Source of the DNA: Phytophthora sp. 'mugwort'
Lineage: Eukaryota; Oomycota; Peronosporomycetes; Peronosporales; Peronosporaceae
Assembly (NCBI GenBank): GCA_033558025.1
Contig: JAUCEF010000016.1
Coordinates: 2,480,001-2,544,000, forward strand
Reading direction: 5' to 3'
DNA: 64,000 bases
In this document: positions 32,060-43,923 of the stretch, piece by piece
Position numbering within the stretch: position 1 is the first letter of the stretch
How the letters are laid out: each line of letters opens with the position of its first letter
Made by a program: the position numbers and the translations under genes
The notes under the pieces: generated by a model
What the model saw: the letters and a program-made list of their open reading frames with translations, nothing else
The model's database searches: none
What the model was told of the DNA's origin: nothing

Positions 32060-32870
32060 CTCTACCCACTTCGGCTAGCAGACTCTTATGTGGATCGGCA
32101 GTGTGCAACGCGTCCTGTTTACAACCTGCTACAAGCTAACAACGGATAACCTTAACGTCAACAAGCAAGGTTTTGACATACTTACCGTTTGTATAAGCCG
32201 TCATTTCCCGTTGCTGAAAGCCTTGAGCTCGGAGAGACCTGCCGCCAGACGTATCGAATCCTGTGTCATCCGTGCAGGTATCTCGCTGATGGGTCCCCTC
32301 GCCTGGTCGTCACGTCTCATTCTAGATTCAACTATATGTAAGCCACCACACAACGCCTAACCAAAACGAATACCAGTCAAGCGAAGCCAGCGCAGAGCAG
32401 ACAATTATAGACCACCAAACGGCTGTCATTAAGCACCTTACTCTCCAATCGACAGGATGCTCGTATGGACAAAGTGGAAGCGAAGCTGAACGGAGATTTA
32501 CAAGCTATACGCAAGAGAAGTAAACCGTACAAAGGCACAGACGCTGTGAGTACACCGAAGCAGACGCAACTCAGGGCGTCTCTCACTCACCTTGGTTTGC
32601 TCCGGATCTGCATTTGCGCGCGGGAGTTTCGAAGCAGCAGCGTCGAAGGAGAAGGTGCTTGTTGTCTTCATAAAGGTCTTCCTTCAGGGCGGCTTTCATC
32701 TAAACCAGTCGCTGCTGGCTACCGCGACCGCGCACTGGGGTTGGAAAGCAAGCTGAGAAATCAGTACTACCTACCCGTCCGACGAGAATAATATAAGCTC
32801 GCGTGGGTCCAGCGCTGGCTTAAGCACTTACATGTCCTTCACAACAAAGGGACCTTCAACTACATGATAC
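32060..32870 (+). pseudogene. Crypton copy D, C-terminal half
   Basis: The frame 32088-32360 reads VQRVLFTTCYKLTTDNLNVN and ends PLAWSSRL, matching the segment after the nucleophile in copy A. 32465-32790 then gives the coiled coil (MDKVEAKLNGDLQAIRKRSK) and, shifted, VLVVFIKVFLQGGFHL, matching copy A's terminal domain. The recombinase core is absent. Useful as independent evidence that coiled coil and tail belong to the element. Confidence 0.55.
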
Positions 32871-33243
32871 AGCGCCACCAGCGCCTCCTTCAATAGGGCT
32901 GCAATCTGCGATTCGGCTCCTGGCTACACACAAGATGTCTTCGAGATAACGGAAAACCAAGCTTCACAGCATACGATACACGTTACATATTCACTTAGGC
33001 AACGTACAAGTACAACACAACCAGCACAACTTCATACAGTACCAAGCACAGAAGCAGTAAAACGCACCCACCATAGCACATACACACATTCTGCTTGGCA
33101 GGTGACGCCATACAAAATATCAGACCTGGGATCGGACGCAGGACTTCCCTTACGGGCGCTCTATCACTGCGCTATACTGGTGGCGGTTGACTCGACTCGA
33201 GACTGGGAATACTCTTTGGATTTCCCGAGGGGGAATTACCCAC
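32871..33243. other. Intergenic, possible Gypsy 3' internal end
   Basis: No gene was seen. The last bases (CCCGAGGGGGAATTACCCAC, 33224-33243) look like a polypurine tract directly before the LTR-like sequence. Confidence 0.35.
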
Positions 33244-34271
33244 TGTAACGGGGCTACACGTACTCGAGGTATTAAGGTGTGTGGTACACTAAGTGACGTG
33301 CACACCCATTAACAGAAAGAAGTACTCAGTACTGGAAATATAACAAGAGTCAGTAGGGCGCATCACAGCCATAAGTTATGCATCTGACTAGGTTTTACTA
33401 TGCTAGATAGTGAGACTTCTACATTTAGGACAAAGGCGACTCTGCCGCGAGTAAAGAGAACTAAATATAGTTTACAGTTGGAAACGAACTGTTAATCAGC
33501 CTTGTGAAGGTCGTGGTTACTCTTGGACCCCCTCGATTGCGATCCACAAGACTCACACTTGTTCTTCGTATAGAACGAAGGTCACCGACCTTAACTAAAG
33601 TCTTCCTCTACGCAAAGCTACGGCAGCCCCGCTGCACCCACCGCAGTTCTTTGCGGTGGCGATAACACAACTAGGTGTAGCGATGCGCGGCACTTCTTAC
33701 GGAATAACTTCTCCTTTGTAAGTGCATAAACTAACGGCTTTCATGGTTGGTGCGCTACCCCATCACTAGTCCGATAGTCCCAAGTCCGGTTAATTTTTGT
33801 ATGGCTGAATATCGCCGCTTCTCTGACTACTCTTGAGCTCAGTATTGAAATACTAACCGATATAACGGGGAGGCAGTATAAAAAGCCAATCATTCTATGA
33901 AAGGGGTTAATTTCAGCCGATCAGAAAGCTGGTGGACGTTTGCAGTGCAGCGGAGCTTCCGTAGCTTTAGCGTCAGAGGAAGCACATACTCAGGTTTTTC
34001 AGATGAAAATTTTTGTTCTCTACAAGAGCGAAGACGAGCCCGTATGATAACTACCTAGGGACTCCAAGAGTCAAAGGTCCTTAAAAGGCAAATGAACGCT
34101 TTACTTCAAAATGTGAACTGAATGCATTCATCTTAGGTGCGGCAGCGCCGCCTGTGGTGTCAATGTATAGGACTCACTATTTAGATAGTAGAGTCTAGGT
34201 TAATGCAAATATATTGGCTGTAAAGCCACCACTGAGATCTCGTTAGCTATCTCGCACTGAGCACTGTTACA
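33244..34271 (+). repeat. Probable Ty3/Gypsy LTR, about 1.03 kb
   Basis: The stretch starts TGTAACGGGG and ends CACTGTTACA, so its ends form the TGTAAC...GTTACA inverted repeat usual for Gypsy LTRs. A purine-rich tract precedes it, as before a 3' LTR. No coding sequence is visible inside. No partner LTR or clear target duplication was found, so the borders are tentative. Confidence 0.42.
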
Positions 34272-34288
34272 AGGGATGATGGGGACAT

Positions 34289-35428
34289 GTGTCTCGCATA
34301 ATCCATAACCTTGGAAGTAACTCCGTGACCCCCCCCCCCGACCAGACTGATAACACCAAGTTCAAGAAGTTACCCGACGTGGCGCCGTGTATGGCTCCCG
34401 GTCATAAACCATTTTGGCCCTTCGACCATCGTCAATGCCCCGCGTCTAGTTCGGGATCCATGGTACGTTGTGCACCCTCGGCCGACGGCCCCGATGCTCG
34501 TTCGTTTCCAGCGTGTTCAACACTCACTGTGGAGAATTATCACTCCGAATACCGTCGTCGACACAGGCCCCGCGTAATGTCTGACTCGCCAAGAGGCGAC
34601 GAAACATCTGGGTGGCGCCCATCGCGCTTTTCGGACGATCTCTCCGCGATCCTCGGTGAGGGGCTGGAACTGGACTACGAGACAGGTTTTCCTCGCTCTC
34701 CAAAAGCCCGAGCCTCATGTGCTTCGCACATCAAGTCCGTCCCTGCATGCATGAGGCATTGTCTGCGCTGCGTGAGTCGTCAGGTTTGGAAGCGGGTATG
34801 ACCACAAATAATGCTCACAACCAACGGCTCGAAGAGGAAGAGCTACGGCATCTCCAACGCCCTGGTGCGCCTAATCATCATCTCTCGTCGAGCGTACGGC
34901 TTCCAAGTCCGCAACGCTAGCGATATCGCTCGACAAGCTGCCACGTTACCCTTAAACGCTTGGGTCGTCGACCCAGAGGCCTCTGTCCCTGCTGACGTCA
35001 CAGTACGTGTTGTTTCGGCAGAGGTTCCTCGCGACCGCCTAAACGGTCAAGCACGAGAAGCTTCGGTGCCCGCCATGCCGACGATTCCCATCGTTCTGAT
35101 GCCCCTGGGAGATGTCCCAGAGGTCGACGCTCAGTTTGTTATATGGGCGGAAGGAGCCAGACGACTCTCTTCAATCGTTGCTTCTACGGGTCAGATTCGC
35201 GGAAGTCGATGTCCGCATGGAGCGCAAGCATGTCTTCGACTTCGCGAAGCTCAAAGAAAAATGCCAATTACCTCCTGGCTATCGCCTTCGGCCCCACGAA
35301 CCCAGCCATCATGATCCTGCGATCGCTGCAGCCCTCCACTCACGGGGATCAGTCGATGCAGCAGCCCAGGATCTGCGCCTGAGCTCAGCTGCCGATCCAC
35401 CAATATACATGTCCACAGAGGTGTAAGT
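34289..35428 (+). pseudogene. Unknown relic gene, frame-shifted
   Basis: Three overlapping frames (34289-34801, 34811-35314, 35112-35426) read as pieces of one protein. The second gives AYGFQVRNASDIARQAATLP, LNAWVVDPEASVPADVTVRV and IPIVLMPLGDVPEVDAQFVI. After a shift near 35140 the third gives FAEVDVRMERKHVFDFAKLK and CQLPPGYRLRPHEPSHHDPA, then stops. No family was recognised. Its position after an LTR-like sequence allows a gag origin, but no zinc knuckle is present. Confidence 0.35.
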
Positions 35429-36762
35429 CTTTTCACGACCTAGGTGACAGCTAAGCGTTAGATCATGCGCCACATATAGGATGCGATATTTCAAGGCCCA
35501 CCATGAGGGATCACGACACGTGGAGTGTCTGCAGGATCAGTGCAGTACTGCAGCAGGACGTCATCGACAGATTAGGGATGCAGCCTCGCGCGCCGGTGCT
35601 CACAATCGAACCTCCGAGTGTTGAACTCCTTGCCCCCAAGTGTAAATAGATATAACTCCTTAGTATAACGTATAACGTATAACAAAACAAAACACATGAC
35701 TCTATAATTTCTTAAAAGAGAAAACACGGAGTTTTCGAATCTGATTCAGTTGCCGATAAGGGATAGCTGGCTATAGAGCTATACAGACAACGACGGATAA
35801 TTCCGACACCACTGAATGGTAAATGAGCTTGCAATGCCGAATTTATTTGTCGGAAGTGTACGTGGAAGTTCGCATAAAGCACACGGGCATTTGCATAAGA
35901 TACACGAAATAACAGAGAAGAAATCTTTCAGCCGATTTGTTTTTCGATGCCATATTTATTGGTCGTTGTCTGTAGCTCCGCAATAGTAGTTGGTGGATCA
36001 TCGTGCCAGTACAATAAATTCATTAAGAAATATGGGAAATATTCTAATGGACAAAATGGCCTTACAACGACTCTCCGATCTAAGTAGTTTACCGACATCA
36101 GTTGTTAGACTTCCTAGCGGGAAATCTGCCGGCAATAACGAGCTTGAGAAAACACACAGGGCCTTGCTATCCAACGCACGATTATTTCTCCCCTCTGAGG
36201 CGAGCCGCCGCAAAAATCTTTATTCTATGTTGCTTTAAGTTCACTAACTGCGTTGCAGTATCTGAGATACGTTTAGACTCCAAGCTGACGCCTTACAGAA
36301 ACCGCGTGCTTGGAAATAAATAAATAAAATATCGGAGAACTTGCAATCCAAGTTACCCTGGATATCATCCAGGGTGTAAAATCGTAAGGAAACGGATAAA
36401 ATACGTAGCCCATCCCCCTTTGATTCGTAGCCCATCCCTTACCCCATCCCTTTGATTTGCAGTATTTCCTCTAGCCCTTCCTCCTTTGGCCACCGTGGAT
36501 CCCCTCCCCTTCGCTCTCACTTCGCCATAAGGCGTGAGCCTTCGAGACCAATGAATCCGGGAACTTACTGCCGATGCTGAGGACGACAGCTACGGGGACG
36601 GCGATGATGACGGCAGCGAAATGGCCACTCAGTCCGCTCGACAGCAGCGATAAGGACGTGTCTGCTCGGGACAGCGATAATGACGATGTGGCTGGTGTGA
36701 ATAGCGAAGGAACGTTCGAAGGGATGGAGCTCCGTCGGTTCCACCAAGCTGGGACGCGTGAA
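35429..36762. other. Intergenic, nothing recognised
   Basis: AT-rich, with short direct repeats (TATAACG three times near 35667). A short acidic frame near 36570-36650 is open but has no domain. Confidence 0.45.
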
Positions 36763-37462
36763 GATCCAGCGATGGGTGAGTCCGTCGCAGCCGTTCACGT
36801 GCTGAGCCCCTCCGCGGCGAAAAACCAGTGCGACGACACAGAGACCGTTACTCTAGCAGCAGCAGCGACACGATCGAGCATGCGGTTGTCGTGGGAGTAT
36901 ATCGTCTGGACGGCGTTGACGGGGGCGGGGATAACGGGACCGGGCGTAGCAGTGGATACATGCGCAGAAAGCTCGGAAGGGTGGTTCAGGACCTCCAGTA
37001 GCGGCGTCCCCGGAGACAAGTCGACAGCTGCTCCGACAGGTATCTCAGGCAAGTTGTCGATTAAGGCAATAGACGGAGCATCTTGTGTGATCAGAGCCAC
37101 AGCGATCACGTGGAGAGGGCAGGTGACGAAGTCAGCGTCGGGGAACAGCGAGATCCCCTGCTCTTCGAAAGTTTTCATTATGAAGCGCACGAAGAAGACG
37201 CCCGACGCGTCGACGGAGATGTTCTGTTTTCGGACGAGCGACATATCTGACGCCGCCCAAACAGGTACCACAGCAGACACAGCAACGTAGCGTCTTGGCG
37301 TCAAAAGACTGGAGTGGAGGACCTACCTACCCCTAGCTTAAACGATTTGGCCAAAATGCTTTGATATACATTATCTGATTGGCTGTTTATCGTATAAATT
37401 AGTGATTGGGCAAATTCCCAATACAAAAGTTAAGTTTGGTGGATAAGTGACCATATTCATCC
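36763..37462 (-). mobile_element. Crypton copy B: inverted, internally deleted copy of copy A
   Basis: On the minus strand 37304-36795 encodes the same 161-residue stretch as 21146-21631, with the same two frame-shift defects. 37320-37462 matches 20430-20580 reversed. About 540 bp corresponding to 20585-21127 are missing, and homology ends at GATCTTCA (21670 equivalent). It arose either from copy A or from a shared dead ancestor, then lost the N-terminal coding part. Confidence 0.85.
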
Positions 37463-38532
37463 ATAACAAAAAGAAACACGAAGCGTATGCCAGCCGGACC
37501 ACATATGTCCGTAGTATGTAGCTGAGATCGGCCCGGTACGTGGACGAAGGAACTGATCTTATTTGAAATGGATGCTATCCTCGCAGAGATTCAATCTCGT
37601 AGGCACCTTTATGTTGTGCCCGCCAGCCACTATACGTGCCAAATTTCTAGACGCTTGTGGAAGATGGCCACGCCATGCACGCTGTCGCCATCTTGATCCA
37701 GACCGTTCTGTTTTAAGCCGTTAAATTTACTCTACCAGTTATTTTACACTATAATTAAGGGTCGCAAACTATACAACTGTAAAATACAAAGTTACTACTT
37801 CAGTAGTATTACAGCGCAATCTTGTTGGCCAGATATGATGAGGCAATTTATTTAGCGCTACCTAACTCGACGGCGTGCATCGTGGCACGCTGGTCGACCT
37901 TTCCGTCGTCGTTTCAATGCATTACCGACTAGGCAGTCTGATTAGAGAGGTGGTACATGTACAGCAGCGAACAGTATGACCTGCTTGACGGATATCTGCA
38001 TGCAACCAGACCCAACGAAGACATACACGACACAAGACACGGCGTCGTGACCGCAACTAGATGACAACCACTCACTCAGACAGCTCGCTGCAAAACGGAA
38101 GTCTGTCCACACGGTCCCATCGCAGCGGTCTGTCAATCCACAGCGCGACCGTCCCTATTATAAGCGCGTGTACGGCCCAGCGCTCGCCTTCCCATCCCAC
38201 TCGCTAGTGACTGGAGTTGGACTGCCGGTCACCTCAAGTGGTCAGCCAGCTCCAGCGTTGCAGACCACGTTGCGTGCGACGGAGCACGTCCGCGCCGCCA
38301 GTGACATCCCATCCATGGGCGACTGGAAACCACTCGTCGGTTGCAGCTTAGCAATGGCCATCGCACGCAAGCGCTATGCAGTTCCCGAGGGGTCACGCAT
38401 AGCTTAGCGCGTTTCCTCTCGCCTTTTACTTTGGCTACAGTATGCCGCGGTCTTGAAGTTGCCTCAGCCCTTCTACGGAACGCGCTTCAAAGAGACGACC
38501 ATCACTCCTCGGCACTTGGGCGGGGCGACGTG
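37463..38532. other. Intergenic upstream of the kinase gene
   Basis: No domain-bearing frame. The short frame at 38168-38407 has no recognisable feature. This stretch marks the change from repeats to the host-gene island. Confidence 0.45.
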
Positions 38533-38553
38533 GCTCATTGATCTCACTTTCAC
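38533..38553 (+). promoter_or_regulatory. Possible oomycete Inr-FPR core promoter
   Basis: GCTCATTGATCTCACTTTCAC resembles the oomycete initiator plus flanking promoter region (GCTCATTYYNCAWTTTNYY), with a spacer two bases longer. It lies about 320 bp before the kinase ATG, farther than usual, so a long leader or chance match is possible. Confidence 0.3.
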
Positions 38554-38875
38554 TAAGAATTGCGAGTATTCTTCCGCCGCGTCATCCCGCACGGATCCCG
38601 TTTTCCGCGCTGCACTTCCCATTCGCCGTTCCTCGCTAAAAGTAGCAGAAGCTCAGCTGGACTGAAGCGAGATCGACGAGCCGTTGCCAACGCTTGCTCG
38701 CCTCCCGCTCTCCGGTCCTTAACACCACGCGACGAAAGGGTCGGAAGAAACGGAGAAACGACTTTCGGCGTCACTTACACAATCGCCCACCACCAGCAGG
38801 AACTCCGCGCCATCCGCGCGATCAATACTTCCGCTTCCTTTTAGACGCTCCGGGGACTGACTGCCTCCGCCCGCC

Positions 38876-41093
38876 ATGTTCGGGGGGTTCAGCGCCAATC
38901 ACGGCGCCAACAACAAGGTGCAGTTCGTGGCCGGAAACTACAGCGGCGCCGTGGAAGACTCGGACGACGACATGTTCTGCGACGAACACAACGTGGTGCT
39001 CACGCGCTCCTCCCCCACTCCCAATCTGCTGGCTGTGGCGCCCGTGGCCCGTGTTCCCGAGGTCAAGGAGGAGGCTGTTTCCTACGACGGCGCCATGGTG
39101 GACGTCGAATACTCGGCCACGGTCAAGACGGTCTTTGTATCTGCAGCGAAGCCCAACGATGCGGCTGGAGGCTTCTCGTCCATTTCCGACCGCTTCCCAC
39201 TCTCGAAGGTGGGCAAAGTCAGCTTTGGCCAGACCAAGCAGGTCTTCTGTACCCCTCAGGAGCCCCAAGCGCAGACAGCAGTCCCAATTCCCATGGCCCG
39301 CTTGTACAACGCCACGCCCGAGATGACACAGGTGGACCAGATGACCGTGCTCGTGGGAGACGGCACGGTTGATGACAACACAATTAAGGCCGATCCGGAG
39401 GGTGCAACCATTACAACATTTGTAGGAGGCCCTAACAACGTGCAACAGCAGATACCAATGATGAACAATGTATACCGGTATCAGGCTACTGAAGGGGAAG
39501 AAACTGAGATGGAGGTGCGTGACAGGGTCTAGCTAAGTGTTGTTGCACCCGGGTTGGATCTGACCAGGAATTTGTGTTGTGGTTTGTGCAGCAACTTCGA
39601 TGGAACTTCCACCAGCAGGTATTCCAGCGATATTCCCAGCAAAGACAGAAGTACGAGGAGTGGGGACGACTGAAGGAGAAAGATGAGTACGTTCACAGGT
39701 GGTGGGACACAGGGACACATGGGACCAGGTAGAACGGATGCTAACTTTATTTTGTTGTTTAATGCTGTAGTCGAGTATTCTTCGCTCCGGGTGGACGACG
39801 GGAATACATAATGGCTGAGAAGCGGTTCCACGACAACGCCGTCCGAGACGCCATGGGAAAGGGAAATGCCACGTGGGTCAAGGAACGACGCGCAGGATAC
39901 GAGGAGGAAATCCGCCAATTCTTCGTGCGTTGCTTTAACTTACTCGACAAGGATCATCGTTATTGACATTATCTCTTTATTTGAATTTGCAGCGTGATGA
40001 AACAAGGCACAAGCAGGAGTTGATTCTTACGCGACTAGAAAATGTGTCTCCGTTCTCCAGATTTCCGATTCTTGGCAACAGGTTTCTGTTGATTCGTCTG
40101 CGAGGAAAGGGAGGCAACGGAGAAGTGTGGGATGTCGTTGACTATGCCAATAACAAGCAGTTTTGCGCTCTCAAGCTCTCCGTATCGATCCGACATGCCC
40201 AACGCGAGCACCACACGCACTCGGTACGAAGTCGATTTTCAAATTTGCGGTTGTTCCAATCCTTTTTCTAACGTTTCCTTCGTTGAACAGAAACTTAACC
40301 ACCCCAACATTGTACAGGTCGGCGAGGTGCCCTTCCTAATCCGATACCAGCAACAGCAGTACACTGCATTTACCGTTGCAAGCGTTCAGTCGGACCTCCA
40401 GCAACTCATTGAGGTACGAATTGGATGAAAAATAGTTTGCGGACTTTTATAAAGCTAGATACTGACAAAATTGTTGTCTTCATTTCAGATGTACGAATAT
40501 TTGGATGAAGACTCTGCGTACAACGTTCTTTCGCAGCTTCTGAGCGCGCTGAAGTACTTGCACGAGGATGTAAGGCAATATCGTTGCTTAAATACTGGTG
40601 TTGCGGTTTATAGACTAACCTGTTGATTCTGTTTTCTCTGATATAGATGGGCGTTGCTCATTACGACCTGAAGCCGTCGAACATTCTGATCGACCACGAC
40701 GGGTGTGTCAAACTGACCGATTTCGACTTGACTCGCGACGCCAATGCAGCTACGTCCAACTCTACGGTTGGCACGTTGCGATACCTTCCTCCTGAGTGTT
40801 TCCGCGCAAACCGCAGCGACTGCGAAGCCACGGCAGAGAAGGCGGACATGTGGATGGTGGGCATCGTATATTACATGATGGTTACGGGGAAACACCCGAT
40901 CTGCCAGGACAAGGCGACGCAAGCGGAAGTGAAAACGACGATGGCTCAGTACACGGGCGAGCTTCGATATGCGAGGCCCATTTCGGATCTGTCACGGTGG
41001 ATCTTACAGGGATGCCTCCACTCGGACCCGCGTTGTCGACCAACGGCCGCACAATTACTGGTGGCGCTCCAGAACGTGGTGCCGCAGCAGTAG
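38876..41093 (+). CDS. Tousled-like protein kinase, seven exons, about 589 aa
   Basis: Exons: 38876-39514, 39592-39686, 39771-39924, 39993-40223, 40291-40413, 40489-40569 and 40647-41093; all introns are GT/GC-AG type with GT donors, 67-84 nt. The N-terminal 213 residues are acidic and disordered; residues 214-320 are basic and helical. The kinase domain follows SRFPILGNRFLLIRL, a block typical of Tousled-like kinases: Gly loop GKGGNGEV (334-341), Lys357, helix-C Glu368, catalytic loop HYDLKPSN (446-453, HYD as in TLKs), YLPPECF in place of APE, as in TLKs. The metal-binding motif is DFD (466-468) instead of DFG. TLKs phosphorylate ASF1 and act in S-phase chromatin assembly; the same role here is inference. 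It is convergent with the RluA-family gene, 215 bp apart. Confidence 0.85.
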
Positions 41094-41308
41094 AGACCTT
41101 TACGCTGAACAGTCGACATTACAGCGGTCAGGTTGTTGTACATACCACGACGAGGAGTTTGTCGTATTTTGAGCGTCTACACTAGACGCACGGGTTAGCT
41201 GTATCTCACGGCGTGGGATGCAGCCTGCCACCGTACCATACGAAACACCGATCAATTATTAAACCTAACTACGAGCTAAGTTAAAATACGGAGCACGACT
41301 TCTTTCCA

Positions 41309-42495
41309 TTACGCGTTCTGGGCATCGCTTACACAATCTCGTCGTGCAGCTCGCTTCCTCCAATTCAACTCGCAGAAGTGCCGAAAGCGGGTGAACTTAT
41401 TCGGCTCGTCGATCCAAAAGCTGCGTCGATTGCCGAGTGCGTCATCGAAGGCAGCGCCAACCGAAAACAAGAACAGTCCCATTCCACGCACAACGGCTTC
41501 ACGCGCCCCCGTACTGCTTTCAGTGTCGTGATATAGGTCGTCCCCAACAATTGGATGACCATACCGAGCTGTATGAATACGAAGTTGGTGCTTGCGCCCC
41601 GTGAGCGGCCACAGGTCAACAGTCGATATCCATTCGTATCGCGCACTACGCCACACAATATCCAAACATTAGCTCCACTATATCAATGCGTAGTCGACGC
41701 AAACAGAACTGACCTGCGCGTTGTGCTCACAACTCGCATCGCAGTCAGACACGGCTTGTCATCAATTAGGCCATCCAGGAACTGCAGCTCTTCACGGATC
41801 GCCAATAGTGCGCTGGGTAGCTCAATCGACCCGACCATGGAACTATTTCCATTACTTGTGGGGAACTTGTCATGCGCATCCCCGACCAAGATCGCGCGAT
41901 ATTGCTTCGTGACAGAATGCCTTTCCAGCTGAGCTGACAACGCCACTTCCATCTTTCTGGTCTTTGCCACAAGTAGCAACCCGCCCACACGATAATCTAA
42001 GCGGTGTACTGCATGAGGTATAGGCAGTTCGATGTCCCCACCTTTAGCAGCTTGTTGCCGCCGCAGTAGCAATGGCAGTACCTGCTCCACCGTTCTCTTA
42101 CTTCGGCCTTTCACGTGGATGCCCACTGGTTTAACCACAATTGCCAAGGTGCTACACTCGTACACCACACGCAGTCCTTGCGTCTTGCAAGTCTTCAGCC
42201 ACGATTGCGCCCCCGACTCGTCAGCAATTGTGGCCCTAGCCAGTGAATTCTGTTTCTCCGGACTAAAGTAGGCAAATGTGTCGTTCACAGCGGCGCCGGT
42301 GATAGTTGGCACATGCGGCAGCCCGTTGAGCAATAAGTTCCCTGCTTTACGAGCGCGCTTTGCCTTAGAGACGGTGCCTAACTCAGGGAAAACTCGCGCG
42401 GCCACTTGCACCCACTTCTGCGGCTTGTCCTGCTGTCCGCCGGCCAGATCATCGGCCGCCACCACATGCTGCTGCCATGCATCGACAGACGCCAT
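41309..42495 (-). CDS. RluA-family RNA pseudouridine synthase, two exons, about 372 aa
   Basis: ATG 42495 ([10 protein letters not shown]) was chosen because upstream codons run through a 15-base G/C tract. Exon 1 is 42495-41714, a 67-nt intron 41713-41647/46 has a GTCAGT donor and CTAAT branch-like site, and exon 2 is 41645-41309. An S4-like segment ([15 protein letters not shown]) is near residue 45. The synthase domain shows VVKPVGIHV (about 120-128), catalytic-Asp motif [16 protein letters not shown] with Asp167, and, just after the intron, [11 protein letters not shown], then [10 protein letters not shown]. The enzyme isomerises uridine in RNA; the target (rRNA, tRNA or organellar RNA) cannot be told. 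No clear transit peptide is seen. The usual RxTSG after HRLD is altered to YRVGG. Confidence 0.88.
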
Positions 42496-42530
42496 GGACA
42501 ATGGGAGTTTTTTGCGTACGATTTTTCTAA

Positions 42531-42581
42531 CGACATATCGATCGCCAATCAGTCGGGGGGGGGGGGGGGATCGATATGTCG
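42531..42581. repeat. Inverted repeat flanking a 15-G tract, upstream of RluA gene
   Basis: CGACATATCGATC (42531-42543) and GATCGATATGTCG (42569-42581) are perfect 13-bp arms, and similarity continues imperfectly outward for about 12 bp. Between them lie 10 bases and G15 (42555-42569, overlapping the arm by one base). The position is 36-86 bp upstream of the RluA start. Confidence 0.8.
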
Positions 42582-42599
42582 GTAATAAAATTGCGATTT

Positions 42600-43740
42600 T
42601 AATCATTACATTTAAATATTTAATTTGCATGGACCAAATTTGGCGCGCAATTGTTCCACCCACCTCCACGCTCTACTGATGGCAATGAGGTGATAAAACG
42701 CCACGATGGTCGCGATTGCCTTCGCGTAAAGCGAGGTGCAACCCCGACTCGGGCCCCTGACATTGGAGGAAAAGAGGCAGTCACTACCGCGACTGCTCTC
42801 GCAAGCATGTCGTTGCTATCGTCGGCCACCGCAGGTTTTAATATATTGCTGCTGAGAATTTTCCATGCGTATGATGCGTCGCGAGTTGCCCGCGTGGTGT
42901 CGCATCCGCCGCTTTCAACGTCAATAAATACCGAGGGCCGCAGGACTGGCGTAGAGCCCGACCCCCCCCCCCACCGATGTGGTGGCGTCCCTATCGGCGG
43001 TGCTGCGGTCTTTTACCCAGCAGTTTCCGACGCCGCCTCGGCCACATAACTGTTGAGTGAAGAGGCATCGTACCATCATGGTAACCATGGTCCGAAGTAT
43101 GTGTTGCCGCTAAACGCACTCGCCGTGCCGCATCGCGTGCGACTGGTGAGTGCGCCGGGACTATCGGATATGAGCCGGGTCTTCGGCAAGCAACTCGAGC
43201 AAGCTTCACCTTGATTGCTCGGCAGCGTCAATACAGTGTCGCATATAGCAGACATGTGCTCACTGAGCACAGGTCTGCAGTGTGTTGAACAGCGAGCAAG
43301 CGTGCACTGAAGCTTGACAACTCGTCCTCCTCTTACCAGTTGGTATGCTGCAACATCTGCAGTGCTGCTGGCAATATGCGCCTAAGCAAGCGCGTAGACG
43401 TAGATGTAGTTGCAGTTGAAGCCCGACACGACCAGCACTACTTGCTCCATAAAGACAACGCACCAGGGTGGCCAGACCTCGCCAATAAATAGCTCGTTTT
43501 CCACCGCGATCGGCAAACTCGTGGACTCCTCGGAGGTGGTGGTGGGGCATGCGAAAAGCAACTGCAACGAATGAAAGTTTGCTACGCCCGAGCCACCAAA
43601 TTGTACCGCAGTGTGACCTGTCCATCTGTCGGGGCGAGCACCATTGACAATGGTAATGGGCCACTGTGAGTGTAATATACGGGATACGAGTCGACTCAGC
43701 GTGTTGACTCGCGCTTCAACTACACGTACTGACACCTTAT
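42600..43740. other. Intergenic, nothing firm
   Basis: Open frames 42651-43049 (+), 43260-43664 (-) and 43382-43735 (-) show no recognisable domain. The last has a hydrophobic C-terminal third but no other support. Confidence 0.4.
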
Positions 43741-43748
43741 TATACAGT

Positions 43749-43923
43749 TCCCCCTCGCCAATTTAGTAGCTGTGTAAGCTAATAAGTAATCAAACCTAAT
43801 AAGCCGAGGCATCCACCGACTTCGCTCCCCTGGTTGTTTGTACAAAAGTTCCTCTGATAGTTAATAAGTTGTTGTACATAATACGAATAGCTTTCCCTGA
43901 AGGTATTAAATTGGCGAGGGGGA
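43749..43923. mobile_element. MITE candidate, 175 bp with 17-bp perfect TIRs
   Basis: TCCCCCTCGCCAATTTA (43749-43765) and its exact reverse complement (43907-43923) bound an AT-rich, non-coding centre. No obvious target duplication. Size and structure suit a non-autonomous DNA transposon; the family is unknown. Confidence 0.6.

Noticed and set aside
36574..37290. 238-codon plus-strand frame, also found at 21136-21963 on the other strand
   Set aside because: Antisense of the Crypton recombinase core; the reverse strand carries the recognisable motifs.
38694..39326. 210-codon frame overlapping kinase exon 1
   Set aside because: Ser/Pro/Arg-rich shadow of the real exon in another frame.
42651..43049. 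132-codon frame divergent from the pseudouridine synthase
   Set aside because: Runs through a C-homopolymer (near 42961), low complexity, no domain, no ATG context support.
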